Assembly (NCBI GenBank): GCA_022709905.1
Contig: JAKLHY010000039.1
Location: 1-64,000, forward strand
Origin: Verrucomicrobiota bacterium
GTDB lineage: Bacteria > Verrucomicrobiota > Verrucomicrobiia > Limisphaerales > UBA1319
Reading direction: 5' to 3'
Length of the DNA: 64,000 nt
In this document: positions 25,183-34,692 of the stretch, in pieces
Numbering within the stretch: the stretch's first letter is position 1
Layout: every line of letters begins with the position of its first letter
The notes under the pieces: model-generated
The model's input: only the letters and a program-made list of their open reading frames with translations
What the model was told of the DNA's origin: nothing
The model's database searches: none
Position numbers and translations under genes: made by a program

Positions 25183-25715
25183 CACTTTTGAGACTAGCAG
25201 CCGGGATGCCAAAGTCAACTTTGACGGAAATTCCATCCGACCCTAAACCGACGATGACATTTGATTATTACCTAATACGTTATTATACAGTTATTTATAC
25301 ATTAAACCTCTGCAGGCATTTCCTCGAGACTCCGCACGCACATCACGTCTCCAGGCGCCAACACCAATAAAACGCCTCCAAACCGCAAAAGTTGCATAGC
25401 ATTATCGTTAACAAATGCAGTTTGATCCTTCGAAGCGCGGTTTTTGGGGATTGCCACGTTTTTTCTGACAAACGAATATAAATTCATATATAATTGTAAT
25501 AAAATAACTTATATAATTTTGTCACCCAAATTACCCTGTCCATTTTCCGATGGACAGTGTCCAGAATTCAGTCAGAGCAATCGACGTTTTCCGTCTCAGT
25601 CAGTTTTTCTATAACGTTATAGCCTTTTTGCAGATCTGAAAAAGAGATTCACTGAATTTTCGGGTATTCCGGTCCCAAAACCACGCATCAAACGCTCCGA
25701 AAACATCGAACCGCG

Positions 25716-25770
25716 AATAAAACGATTTAACCGCGAATAGACGCTAATCAACGCCAATAATGGCAGGCCA
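25716..25770 (+). repeat. CCGCGAATGGACGC repeat family, copy 3
   Basis: A 55-base unit AATAAAACGATTTAACCGCG to ATGGCAGGCCA, aligning end to end without gaps with 11256-11310. Confidence 0.8.
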
Positions 25771-25865
25771 AAACCGAAGGACCTGAAGTGTTGGGAACAT
25801 CGATGGAATGTCTGGGATCCTGCGGCAACCGGCCCTGCGGGATAAATCCCGCGGTCCAGGCTCAC

Positions 25866-26032
25866 AACTCCTGAACCCAAGGGAAAAACCTGACCTCACA
25901 CAGAGGCACCGAGAGCACAGAGAATAGATTTTTCCGAAAAATCTCCGTGAGCTCCGTGTCTTCGTGTGAGAAAACGGTGTCAGGAAAATTCCTAGGCGGT
26001 TTCATTATAAGGTGTGAAATCAGGAGCCCTGA
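25866..26032 (+). repeat. 167-bp dispersed repeat, copy 1
   Basis: Runs from AACTCCTGAACCCAAGG to CAGGAGCCCTGA and matches 38196-38363 over its full length at roughly nine in ten positions, in the same orientation. The centre contains the periodic CACAGAGGCACCGAGAGCAC and CTCCGTG motifs common in intergenic repeats of this kind of genome. The RACo-like gene begins 33 bases after it. Confidence 0.85.
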
Positions 26033-26064
26033 GGCTGGGATGTTCCTGAAGCCAATTTTTGGGT

Positions 26065-27585
26065 ATGTCCGACTTGATACGAATTGAGCTGCATCCGCTG
26101 GGACGGATTCTGGAAGTGCGGCGTGGCGAGCCGCTGATGCAGGTGTTGTTTCCTCACGGCGTGGAGTTTCCGTGCGGAGGGACGGGTCGTTGTCGGGGCT
26201 GTCGGATCCGGGTATTACGGGGGCATCTACCGGCGACCGAAGAGCAGGCGCAGTTGCTTGGTGCGGCGGCAATCCGGGATGGCTGGCGTTTGGCATGCCG
26301 ATGTCAGGCCGAGGAACCGTTGACTTTGGAGTTGGCGCAGTGGGAAGCGCCGGTCCTTGCGGATAACACATCATTTTCGTTCCAGGCGCGGGAAGGTTTT
26401 GGGATTGCGGTGGACTTGGGCACGACGACGATTGCCGTCCAATTACTCGAGCGGAGCAACGGACAGGTATTGGGAGTTGAGACCGCCCTGAACGAACAGG
26501 CGCAGCAGGGGGCGGATATCATGACGCGAGTCGGTCTGGCGGTTAGGGACAACGGGGGTCCGTGGCTGACTCGAACCGTCCGCCAGCAGGTGGGTGCCAT
26601 GATCGGTCTGTTGCTGGAAGAAACACCGGCGGCCCGCGAAGACCTGAAACAGGTGGTGCTGGTGGGCAACACGGTGATGCATCATCTGTTCTGCGGGATC
26701 GACGTGGAACCGTTGTCCCATTATCCGTTCGAGACCGATCAAGACGGGCATCGGCAGTTTTCCGCGTCCGAGTTGGGCTGGGAACTCCCGTCCCAGCCTG
26801 CGGTGAGTTTTCTGCCGTGCCTGGGGGGATTTGTGGGCAGCGACATCCTGGGGGGCATTCTGGCCACCCGGTTGCATGAGAAAAGCGAGTTGGGTCTTCT
26901 CATCGATCTGGGCACGAACGGAGAGATTGTGCTGGGGAATCGGGAACGGCTTTTATGCGCGTCGACGGCGGCGGGGCCGGCTTTTGAGGGGGCGCGGATC
27001 TCGATGGGGATGCGAGCCGCCACCGGCGCCATCAGCGGGGTATGGGTCTCTGATGGCGCCCTGTCCTGCCGGGTGATCGGGCAGACCCATCCCCGCGGGA
27101 TTTGCGGGAGTGGGCTTGTGGATGCGGTGGCCGCCAGTCTGGACTTGGGTTGGATCCAGTCCACCGGCCGTCTGGCGGGGGGGCAAAAATCAATCTGCCT
27201 GATGGACCCTGTGGTCATCACACAAGGCGATGTGCGGGAACTGCAGTTGGCCAAGGGCGCGATTGCCGCCGGCATTCGACTTTTGATGTCGCGGCTTGGG
27301 GCCTCGGATAAGGACATTCGGAGCATCTACCTGGCAGGGGCCTTCGGCAACTACATCAATCGCCAGAGCGCGTATCGTATTGGGCTGGTGGATTTCCCTC
27401 CCGAGCGCGTCGAACCCGCCGGCAACACCGCCCTGCTTGGGGCCAAGATTGCCTTGTTCGATCCCGATCATGAGACCAGCGAATTCGCCCGGATCCGACC
27501 CCGGGTGGAACATATTGGCCTGAGCGCGGACGCGCAATTCCAGGAGGCCTACGTCGATGCCATGGGCTTTGCCGGTTTGGTTTAA
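26065..27585 (+). CDS. RACo-like protein: [2Fe-2S] ferredoxin plus ASKHA/DUF4445 domain
   Basis: A 506-residue protein of the COG3894 family, whose studied members (RACo, RamA) use ATP to re-reduce the cobalt of corrinoid methyltransfer proteins. The N-terminal plant-type ferredoxin (about 5-85) has CGGTGRCRGC and a distal cysteine in LACRC. The ATPase-like core begins GIAVDLGTTTIAVQLL, then GLLIDLGTNGEIVLG, GICGSGLVDAV and YLAGAFGNYIN. The ATG at 26065 is preferred over the TTG at 26059. It is shorter than RACo from acetogens and lacks an obvious middle linker domain. No methyltransferase or corrinoid protein gene lies in the window, so the partner is elsewhere. Confidence 0.87.
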   Translation: MSDLIRIELHPLGRILEVRRGEPLMQVLFPHGVEFPCGGTGRCRGCRIRVLRGHLPATEEQAQLLGAAAIRDGWRLACRCQAEEPLTLELAQWEAPVLADNTSFSFQAREGFGIAVDLGTTTIAVQLLERSNGQVLGVETALNEQAQQGADIMTRVGLAVRDNGGPWLTRTVRQQVGAMIGLLLEETPAAREDLKQVVLVGNTVMHHLFCGIDVEPLSHYPFETDQDGHRQFSASELGWELPSQPAVSFLPCLGGFVGSDILGGILATRLHEKSELGLLIDLGTNGEIVLGNRERLLCASTAAGPAFEGARISMGMRAATGAISGVWVSDGALSCRVIGQTHPRGICGSGLVDAVAASLDLGWIQSTGRLAGGQKSICLMDPVVITQGDVRELQLAKGAIAAGIRLLMSRLGASDKDIRSIYLAGAFGNYINRQSAYRIGLVDFPPERVEPAGNTALLGAKIALFDPDHETSEFARIRPRVEHIGLSADAQFQEAYVDAMGFAGLV

Positions 27586-27677
27586 GTCCCTCGCCAGAAT
27601 GCCGATAAATCTCCCGGCTCGATCGTGAGTGTAGTGATCCCGCACGATTCTGATGCCGATCAGAGCCCGAATTAACC

Positions 27678-29204
27678 ATGATCCAAAGGCAAAACCTGCG
27701 CGGCATGCGCATCGGGAGCCTGGCGTGCGTGGCGGCGGTCATTTTTTTGAGCGACGTCGTCCGAGGGGCTGGTGTTGCCGCTGTCCGTGAAGTCATTGAG
27801 CAAAACGAACGGGAGGCGAACCTCGAGGAATGTCTGGAAACAGCCTTTCAGAACAACCGGCGGCGGCCGGCCTCCCGGTTTGCGGTCGCGATGGCTGAGG
27901 CGCAGCATCGACAAGCTCTTGCGGGTTACTGGCCGCAAATCGGCCTGAAGGGCGGCTATCAGCGCCTGGATGAAGCTCCGAACTTCCTGTTTCCCGCAAG
28001 CACATTTTCGGTCCCGGCCCAGAACATTGCCATTCCCATGGGTGGCAGCATTCCAGTGACGGTCCCGGGCGTTGGAACGATCCCGGTCAGTTCCTTTCCG
28101 GTGCCGGCTCAAAGCATTCGCATTCCCGCCCAGGACGTCCGGTTGATGGATCCGGACAACTTATCGGCTTCGCTGAATGCGGATTGGCTGCTCTACGATG
28201 GAGGGATGCGCCGGGGTCACCGCGAACAGGCTGCGGGTTGGGTGGAGATGATGAAACAGGAGTCGCACCAGACGGATCTGGAGATTGCGGACAGCGTCAG
28301 GCGTTTCTATTACGGATCGGTGCTGGCCCGCCAGCTTCAGCAGGTTGGCCAGGATACCCTGGCCCGCATGGAGGCCACACTCAATCTGACCGAGACGATG
28401 TACAAGGAAGGCGGCGGCAAAGTAAAAAGGACCGACTGGCTCGAAAACAAAGTGATGGTCGAATCTTTACGTTCCATGGTGGCCTTGCTGGAGAAGAACG
28501 AAAAGATGGCCCGATCCGCCCTTGCCAATACCATGGGCCTTAGCTGGGACACGACCGTCAGGCCCGCGGACAAAGAAACGCCGTTCGCGCCGTTCATCGA
28601 CCGGTTGGACGGCTTGGTCAGCGCCGCTTACCGGTTCAATCCCGATTGGAATAAACTCGAGGCGGGAATCCGCGCGGCCGAAGGCGCCGTCCGCACCGCC
28701 AAGAGTGGACACTATCCCAAGCTTGCGGTCACCGGTGAATTGCGCAAGTGGTGGAACGATGACAGCGCCGGCATGGCCACCGACCGCAACAAGGAAGGCT
28801 GGACCGTCGGAGTGGGCATGGAAATTCCCCTGTTCAGCGGTTTCCTTGTCAAAAATAAAGTGGCCGAAACCCGCGCCCAGGTCGCCAAACTCAAAGAGGA
28901 ACAGTTCCTGATCAAAGAAGGCCTTGCCATTCAGATCAAGGACACCTTCCTCGGGTTGAGCGCCGCCGAAAAATCCCATCAAGCCACCCTTGAGGCCATG
29001 AACGCCGCCGTGGAAAGCAGGGACCTCAACACGCGAGCGTATCAGAATGAGCTTGTGGAAACAGAGAAGGTCATTCGCGCCCAATTGATGGAAGCCTTGA
29101 TGTCGGCCCAACACTACAAAGTCCGCTACGATCATATCGCTCTGCAATCCCAACTGAACCTGCTGGTGGGGACCGAGGTGTTGAAGAAACTTGAAAGCCG
29201 ATGA
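27678..29204 (+). CDS. TolC-family outer-membrane protein
   Basis: A 508-residue protein with signal-like hydrophobic segment (about 13-30) and two related helical halves typical of the outer membrane factor fold. The motif-like stretches are NADWLLYDGGMRRG in the first half and VGMEIPLFSGFLVKNKVAETRAQV in the second, the usual strand-turn preceding the long coiled helices. An extra Pro/Val/Gly-rich segment (about 100-150, SFPVPAQSIRIPAQ) lies in the first half. It is the first gene of a run with a PhnD-like binding protein and two kinases and overlaps the next gene by four bases. No adaptor or pump is in the run, so its channel function here is unclear. Confidence 0.85.
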   Translation: MIQRQNLRGMRIGSLACVAAVIFLSDVVRGAGVAAVREVIEQNEREANLEECLETAFQNNRRRPASRFAVAMAEAQHRQALAGYWPQIGLKGGYQRLDEAPNFLFPASTFSVPAQNIAIPMGGSIPVTVPGVGTIPVSSFPVPAQSIRIPAQDVRLMDPDNLSASLNADWLLYDGGMRRGHREQAAGWVEMMKQESHQTDLEIADSVRRFYYGSVLARQLQQVGQDTLARMEATLNLTETMYKEGGGKVKRTDWLENKVMVESLRSMVALLEKNEKMARSALANTMGLSWDTTVRPADKETPFAPFIDRLDGLVSAAYRFNPDWNKLEAGIRAAEGAVRTAKSGHYPKLAVTGELRKWWNDDSAGMATDRNKEGWTVGVGMEIPLFSGFLVKNKVAETRAQVAKLKEEQFLIKEGLAIQIKDTFLGLSAAEKSHQATLEAMNAAVESRDLNTRAYQNELVETEKVIRAQLMEALMSAQHYKVRYDHIALQSQLNLLVGTEVLKKLESR

Positions 29205-30223
29205 GTCAAGGGACTTCAAGCCAGTCTGAGCAAAAGCCGAAAGGAGCCGCAAGGCTTCTGTTACGGCGGAAATGTGATTTTGCGACGCGAGCTTGGGCGT
29301 TGGTGTGGTGCTGGATGGCCCTGCAAGGTTTGACCTCATTGGCGGGCGAGCCGCCATCGGCGCCGGAGCCGTTCCGCGTTGGCGTTTCTCAGGCCAGCTT
29401 TGGCACCGTGAACCGCAACGATGCGAGTGCGGCCATCAAGGCCTGGGGCACCTCGATTGCTAAGGAACGCAACCTGAATCTCAACGTGCAGGTGGAGGTT
29501 TTTGAAACCGTGGCCGACTGGAGGAAAGCCCTGATTCGAGGGGGACTCAATGCCGTATCGATGACCACCGACGAGTTTCTTCAGTCCGGAGAGCATCCGG
29601 AATTTATCTATCTCGTTACCAAGGATACGGGCTACACCGAGCACTATGTGCTTCTGGCGCGTCGCGACGGGGCTATAGAGAACCTGCAAGCGCTTCGCGG
29701 TCGCCGTTTGGCCCGGCATGTGAGCTCCACAACCAGACCGGCACTGGCCTGGATCGAAACCGCGCTTGCAGAACAGAATCTGGGGCGGGCCAATGATTTT
29801 CTGGGTGAGATTGTGGAATTGGATAGTCCGTCAAAAGCCGTGCTGCGGGTCTTTTTCCGCCAATCGGATGCGTGCATCGTTACGACGAATGCCTTTGCGC
29901 TGGCCTGCGAGATGAATCCGCAGGTTCATACGCAGCTCAAGGTGCTGCTATCCTCGCCAGCCATTATTCCGCGGCTTATCTTTTTCCGGGGCATCAAGAC
30001 CGCCCCCATGCGTGAGGAGTTCGAAAGCGCGATCCTGAATCTGCACGAGACCGTTGCCGGCCAACAAGTGCTGACCGTCTTCCAGGGATCGCGGATGGAA
30101 AAGCATCCCCTTTCGATCCTCGATGGCACGCGGCGGTTGTTCGAGCAATACCACCGTTTGACCGGCCAACCCAACCTCAGTTCCTTGGAATCCGAAGTGC
30201 ATTCCGTCAATTCCAGTCCGTGA
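29201..30223 (+). CDS. PhnD-like periplasmic substrate-binding protein
   Basis: A 340-residue protein with a long basic N-terminus and a hydrophobic segment near 30-48 that could act as signal or anchor. FRVGVSQASFGTVNRND starts the binding fold, followed by KALIRGGLNAVSMTTDEFLQ and HYVLLARRDG. These resemble the PhnD/SsuA-type (PF12974) lobes that in ABC systems bind phosphonate or phosphate esters. IENLQALRGRRLARHVSST and RLIFFRGI complete it. No ABC permease or ATPase accompanies it; a sensor kinase follows 25 bases later. I infer that it delivers a ligand signal to that kinase, as TorT or LuxP do. Ligand unknown. Confidence 0.75.
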   Translation: MSQGTSSQSEQKPKGAARLLLRRKCDFATRAWALVWCWMALQGLTSLAGEPPSAPEPFRVGVSQASFGTVNRNDASAAIKAWGTSIAKERNLNLNVQVEVFETVADWRKALIRGGLNAVSMTTDEFLQSGEHPEFIYLVTKDTGYTEHYVLLARRDGAIENLQALRGRRLARHVSSTTRPALAWIETALAEQNLGRANDFLGEIVELDSPSKAVLRVFFRQSDACIVTTNAFALACEMNPQVHTQLKVLLSSPAIIPRLIFFRGIKTAPMREEFESAILNLHETVAGQQVLTVFQGSRMEKHPLSILDGTRRLFEQYHRLTGQPNLSSLESEVHSVNSSP

Positions 30224-30248
30224 GCATGGTTATCCCCCGCGCCCCAGC

Positions 30249-32483
30249 ATGAAGTCCTATCCTGACAGACCTTACCGCATGGGGATTACCCTGCGGACCG
30301 CTTTGTGGTCGTGGGGGGTTGCTCTCGTCACGTTGGCGGTTTTCGCCGCCATGATCATCCCCCGGCAAAAACAGTTCTTCCGGGAAAACCTCGAGTCGAA
30401 GGCCCGGGGTGTGGCGGTCTCGCTGCGCGACGTGGCGGCTAGCTCGGTAGTCAACGAGGATTTCAGCAGTGTGGTCGAGCACTGCAAGGTCATCCTCACG
30501 GACGATCCCGCCCTCGATTACCTTGTGATCACCAAAAACGACGGTTTTTCCCTGTTCAACGAAAGGCCATTGAAAAACAAACTTCCGACCTGGCGCATTG
30601 AAACCGACATCGATCTCGAGTGGCGCCCCTCCGCGCGCGAACCTTCTAGCGGCATTGGCAGGATGCCCCTTTTCAACCGGCGTGTGTTCCACTATACGCA
30701 GCCGTTTGATTACTCGGGCATTCAGTGGGGTTGGATTCATGTGGGCTTGTCCCTCGAGGCTTACGATCGAAGCGTCGCCAGTCTATACCATCAAACCCTT
30801 GTTCTGGGAATCGGCTGTGTTCTGTTGAGCCTGCTGGCCTCCGCCCATTACGCCCGGTGGCAGGTGCGTCCGATCCTGGACTTGCGCAATATCGTCCAGA
30901 GGGTCGCGGACGGCGATCTGACGGCGCGCGCCGAACCGCGCCGCGGCGATGAACTCGGGGCCTTGGCAAGTTCGGTCAACACCATGACCGAGGCCCTCCT
31001 GCGACGGGACCGGATTCTGGAGAGTGTTCGTCTCGCCGCTCAGCGATTCCTCGGCACGACCGATTGGACGACGGTCATCGAGGAGGTGCTGGAGCGGATT
31101 GGCGAGGCCGCGGAAGTTGGCCGGATTCGCGTCTTCCAAAACCAGTCGGATGAACAGAACAGCGTGCTGTTCCTGAGACGGTTTGAATGGGTTGCGACTG
31201 ATGTCCAGGAAAGTGGCGCTGGCGAGGTCGCCCTGGCTTCGATTGCGCCGGGTCCCGAGTTCGCTTCCTGGATTGAATCGCTTCAACGAGGCGAGGTGCT
31301 GACCGTGCGCTGCCGGGAACTGAACCGTGCGCAACGCCAGGCGCTCGAATCTCAAGGATTCAAGTCCATTCTGATCATTCCGATCAAGATTGAGAGTGAT
31401 TTATGGGGGGCTGTGACCTTGGCTGACTTCAGCGTCGAGCGCAACTGGACTGCCGCCGAGCGGGATAGTTTCCGGGCGGCAGCCGATATGCTCGGCGCCA
31501 CCATTTCCCGGCAGCGGGCACAGGACGCCCTGATCGAGGCCAAGGTCACGCTCGAGAAACGAGTCCGTGAGCGTACGCGGGAATTGCTCGAACAAGCGCA
31601 GGCCAAAGAAAAAGCCCACGCGGAACTGGCCGAGGCGCAGCAACGCCTGATGGATGTTTCGCGCCAGGCGGGCATGGCCGAGGTCGCGACTGGCGTGCTG
31701 CATAACGTCGGCAACGTGTTGAACAGCGTCAACGTGTCCTGCACGCTCGTATTGGACCGGGCCCGGCAATCGGAAATCAACCACCTGCCCGAATTGGTCG
31801 AGATGCTGTCGGCCGCGGATGGTCACCTTGTCGATTTCCTCGCGCGCGATCCCAAAGGCCGACAGGTCCCGAGCTATCTTTGTTCGCTGTTCCCGGTCCT
31901 GATTGAAGACCACCACCTGATCTTGAAAGAACTGAGTTCCTTGCGGGATAAAGTCGACCATATCAAAGAGATTGTGGCCATGCAGCAGGATTACGCCCGG
32001 ATTTCCGGGGTGATCGATACCCTCGCTATTACCCAATTAGTGGAAGATGCCCTCAAACTCAACGCCGGAGCGCTGACGCGTCACGGAGTCACCGTGCTGC
32101 GTCAATATGATCCGGTGCCTCTCGTGGCCACCGACAAGCACAAGGTTCTGCAAATCCTCCTGAACCTGGTCCGCAATGCCAAGTACGCCTGCGATGAATC
32201 AGGCCGCGAATCCAAAACTCTGACCTTGCGCGTGTATCGTTCGCGACTCGACCGTGTTGCGGTCCAGGTGATCGACAACGGCGTGGGCATCCCCCCGGAA
32301 AACCTGTTGAAAATATTCTCGCATGGCTTCACCACCCGGAAAGATGGGCACGGCTTCGGACTTCATAGCGGGGCGCTGGCGGCCAAAGAACTGGGCGGAT
32401 CGCTGATGGCGGAAAGCGCCGGACCCGGCCGGGGCGCCACCTTTACCCTCGAACTGCCCTGCTCATCCGGTGTAAGTCCATGA
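30249..32483 (+). CDS. Membrane sensor histidine kinase (HAMP, GAF, HATPase)
   Basis: A 744-residue kinase. TM1 about 19-40, a periplasmic sensor of about 140 residues, TM2 about 183-205, HAMP to about 258 (LDLRNIVQRVADGDLTARAE), and a GAF-like domain about 270-420. A coiled coil follows, then the phospho-acceptor region. The histidine (about 485) is in GVLHNVGNVLNSV, a variant H-box lacking the common HDxxxP/N pattern. The ATPase has NLVRNAKYAC (N box), DNGVGIPP (G1), SHGFTTRKDGHGFGLH (F/G2). It overlaps the hybrid kinase gene by four bases (ATGA). The upstream PhnD-like protein is a candidate ligand carrier for the periplasmic domain. Confidence 0.88.
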   Translation: MKSYPDRPYRMGITLRTALWSWGVALVTLAVFAAMIIPRQKQFFRENLESKARGVAVSLRDVAASSVVNEDFSSVVEHCKVILTDDPALDYLVITKNDGFSLFNERPLKNKLPTWRIETDIDLEWRPSAREPSSGIGRMPLFNRRVFHYTQPFDYSGIQWGWIHVGLSLEAYDRSVASLYHQTLVLGIGCVLLSLLASAHYARWQVRPILDLRNIVQRVADGDLTARAEPRRGDELGALASSVNTMTEALLRRDRILESVRLAAQRFLGTTDWTTVIEEVLERIGEAAEVGRIRVFQNQSDEQNSVLFLRRFEWVATDVQESGAGEVALASIAPGPEFASWIESLQRGEVLTVRCRELNRAQRQALESQGFKSILIIPIKIESDLWGAVTLADFSVERNWTAAERDSFRAAADMLGATISRQRAQDALIEAKVTLEKRVRERTRELLEQAQAKEKAHAELAEAQQRLMDVSRQAGMAEVATGVLHNVGNVLNSVNVSCTLVLDRARQSEINHLPELVEMLSAADGHLVDFLARDPKGRQVPSYLCSLFPVLIEDHHLILKELSSLRDKVDHIKEIVAMQQDYARISGVIDTLAITQLVEDALKLNAGALTRHGVTVLRQYDPVPLVATDKHKVLQILLNLVRNAKYACDESGRESKTLTLRVYRSRLDRVAVQVIDNGVGIPPENLLKIFSHGFTTRKDGHGFGLHSGALAAKELGGSLMAESAGPGRGATFTLELPCSSGVSP

Positions 32484-34609
32484 ACGCTCCCGCAAACAAG
32501 TCCCCGCACCGCGTCTTGGTCATCGACGATAATCCGGCGATCCATGAGGATTTTCGGAAAATCCTGGGCGAAGCCAGTTCGGCGCGGAAAACCTTGCGCC
32601 ACCTGCATTCGGCCCTTTTCAATGCGGCGAAACCTTGTGTTTGCGGATCTTCCTTCGAGATCGACTGCGCTTTCCAGGGTGAAGAGGGGCTTGAGCTCGT
32701 TCGCAAGGCCGTGCTCGAGGGCCGGCCTTATGCCTTGGCCTTTGTGGATGGCCGGATGCCGCCGGGCTGGGATGGGATCGAAACCATCGGACACCTCTGG
32801 CGGAAACAGCCCGATCTGCAGGTGGTTTTGTGCACGGCCTACTCCGACCACGCCTGGGATGAAATCCGCCAGGCCTTGGGCGAAACGGACAGCCTGGTGA
32901 TCCTCAAGAAACCCTTCGACAATCTCGAGGCCCTGCAACTTGCGCATGCCCTGGCAAGGAAGTGGGATCTTGGGAAGCAAGTCCAAGGGCGGCTCAACGA
33001 TCTGAACCACCTGGTCCGCGAACAAACCGAACAAACGCGGCATACCATGGCCTTGTTTGAGGCCTCGATTGACCAATCGCCCTCCGGCATTCTGATTGCC
33101 GAGAACCCGGAGGTGACCATTCGCTGGGCCAACGAGGCGGCTCTTAGAATCCTCGGCCAAACCGGCCAGCCGGTGACGGGGATTGCCGTAGGCCGGAATG
33201 ACGCTCCATGGAAACTATTCAGACCGGACGGTTCGCTGTGTCCCCATGAGGATCATCCCCTGACGCGCGCCGTTCTTAAAGGGGAAATCACTCAGGGACA
33301 GGAATTCATGATCCGCACCTCCCAAGGGGAGGACCGCTGGATATCGACAAACGCGGCTCCCATCCGGAATGCCGATGGGAGAATCGCCGCTGGTATCCTG
33401 ATTTTCCAGGATATCACCGAGCGAAAGCACGCGGAAGAGCAGCGGGAACGTTTGCAGAACCAGTTAACCCAGGCGCAGAAGATGGAATCGGTCGGCCGGT
33501 TGGCGGGGGGTGTGGCGCATGATTTCAACAACATGCTTCAGACTATCCTTGGAAATGTGGAATTGGCCCTGGAAAAAACACCGGCTCCGGGTCCGTTGCA
33601 GGAGGATTTGCACGAAATCCGGAAGGCGGCGCAACGTTCGACAGACCTCACACGGCAATTATTGTCCTTTGCCCGGCGACAAACCATCAGTCCCAAGGTG
33701 CTGGACCTCAACGACACCGTCTCCGGCATGTTGAAAATGCTCCACCGGTTGATCGGAGAAAACATTCAACTCTCCTGGCTGCCCGGGGCCAAACTTTGGC
33801 CGGTAAAGGTCGACCCCAGCCAAATTGACCAGATCCTGGCCAACCTGCTGGTCAACGCCCGCGATGCAATCGCCGGCGCCGGCAGGATCACGATCGAAAC
33901 CGCCAATCTCGTTCTCGATGCGACCGCGCTCTGCGGCCATGTGGAAGCGGCGCCTGGGGATTATGTGGCCCTTTCCGTTACCGACACAGGCTGCGGCATG
34001 AACGATGAGACGCGAAGCCATCTATTCGAGCCTTTTTTCACAACCAAAGGGGTGGGCAAAGGCACGGGCCTGGGCTTGGCCACAGTGTTTGGCATCGTGC
34101 AGCAAAACCGAGGCCTGATCAACGTCCGCACCGCGCCCGGCCAAGGCACGACCTTCAGGATTTGCTTGCCCCGCTCCGAAGCCCGACCCGAGACGGCCCA
34201 GACAACCCCACCCCGGCCTATGGGCGGCACCGAAACCGTGCTGCTTGTCGAGGACGAATCGCAGGTGCTCAACCTGGGACGACGCATTCTCATCCAGCAT
34301 GGCTACAAGGTTCTGGGCGCACCGACCCCGGAGGCGGCCCTGGCGCTGGCCAAAGACAGTACTGAACCCATCCATCTTCTCCTGACCGATGTCATCATGC
34401 CTGGCATGAACGGCAAGGAGTTGCATGCCCGGCTTCGAGCCGCGCATCCGGACCTGCGCTGCCTGTTCATGTCGGGTTATACCGCCGATGTCATCGCCCA
34501 CCATGGCGTGCTGGATCCGGGAGTCGAATTCTTGCAGAAACCGTTCACACTCCAGACGCTGGCACAACGGGTCCGGGAGATCTTGGATCAACGCCAGCCA
34601 ACCCCGTGA
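32480..34609 (+). CDS. Hybrid histidine kinase (REC-PAS-HisKA-HATPase-REC)
   Basis: A soluble 709-residue protein with two receivers. REC1: VLVIDDNPAIHEDF and probable phospho-acceptor Asp90 in FVDGRMPPG; it is interrupted by a Cys-containing insert (about 45-60). A coiled linker leads to PAS (about 190-315). HisKA has His347 in GRLAGGVAHDFNNMLQTI, typical of the large NtrB-like hybrid class. The ATPase has NLLVNARDAI, DTGCGM and GLGLATVFG. REC2 (588-709) carries Asp637 in LLTDVIMPGMNG and Lys in LQKPF. There are no TM segments. It probably receives phosphate from the overlapping membrane kinase at REC1 and ends at REC2; no DNA-binding output is encoded next to it. Confidence 0.9.
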   Translation: MNAPANKSPHRVLVIDDNPAIHEDFRKILGEASSARKTLRHLHSALFNAAKPCVCGSSFEIDCAFQGEEGLELVRKAVLEGRPYALAFVDGRMPPGWDGIETIGHLWRKQPDLQVVLCTAYSDHAWDEIRQALGETDSLVILKKPFDNLEALQLAHALARKWDLGKQVQGRLNDLNHLVREQTEQTRHTMALFEASIDQSPSGILIAENPEVTIRWANEAALRILGQTGQPVTGIAVGRNDAPWKLFRPDGSLCPHEDHPLTRAVLKGEITQGQEFMIRTSQGEDRWISTNAAPIRNADGRIAAGILIFQDITERKHAEEQRERLQNQLTQAQKMESVGRLAGGVAHDFNNMLQTILGNVELALEKTPAPGPLQEDLHEIRKAAQRSTDLTRQLLSFARRQTISPKVLDLNDTVSGMLKMLHRLIGENIQLSWLPGAKLWPVKVDPSQIDQILANLLVNARDAIAGAGRITIETANLVLDATALCGHVEAAPGDYVALSVTDTGCGMNDETRSHLFEPFFTTKGVGKGTGLGLATVFGIVQQNRGLINVRTAPGQGTTFRICLPRSEARPETAQTTPPRPMGGTETVLLVEDESQVLNLGRRILIQHGYKVLGAPTPEAALALAKDSTEPIHLLLTDVIMPGMNGKELHARLRAAHPDLRCLFMSGYTADVIAHHGVLDPGVEFLQKPFTLQTLAQRVREILDQRQPTP

Positions 34610-34624
34610 CCGCCCGCAAACCCG

Positions 34625-34683
34625 CCTCGCCATGCGGCCATTTCTGCGAAAACAGCGCCCCTTGGAATTTTCAAACAGGCTCT
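34625..34683 (-). repeat. GAGCCTGTTTGAAAAT repeat, copy 1
   Basis: On the minus strand: GAGCCTGTTTGAAAATTCCA then AGGGGCGCTG. It resembles 40757-40816 over about 60 bases, best in the first 30. Both copies lie between the 3' ends of convergent genes. Confidence 0.5.
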
Positions 34684-34692
34684 AAGCCCGAA

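Larger units (their letters stand above)
25078..26064. other. Long intergenic region upstream of the pilin genes
   Basis: 987 bases with no convincing gene. The first 300 bases left of 25500 are AT-rich and should hold the pilin promoter. Two repeats follow: a copy of the CCGCGAAT family (25716-25770) and a 167-bp repeat (25866-26032). Open frames at 25617-25880 and 25862-26374 on the minus strand run through these repeats and lack protein character. Confidence 0.5.

Noticed and set aside
25617..26374. Open frames on the minus strand left of the RACo-like gene
   Set aside because: They run through two dispersed repeats and partly antisense to the RACo-like gene; translations look like repeat DNA (Pro/Arg/Ser-rich).
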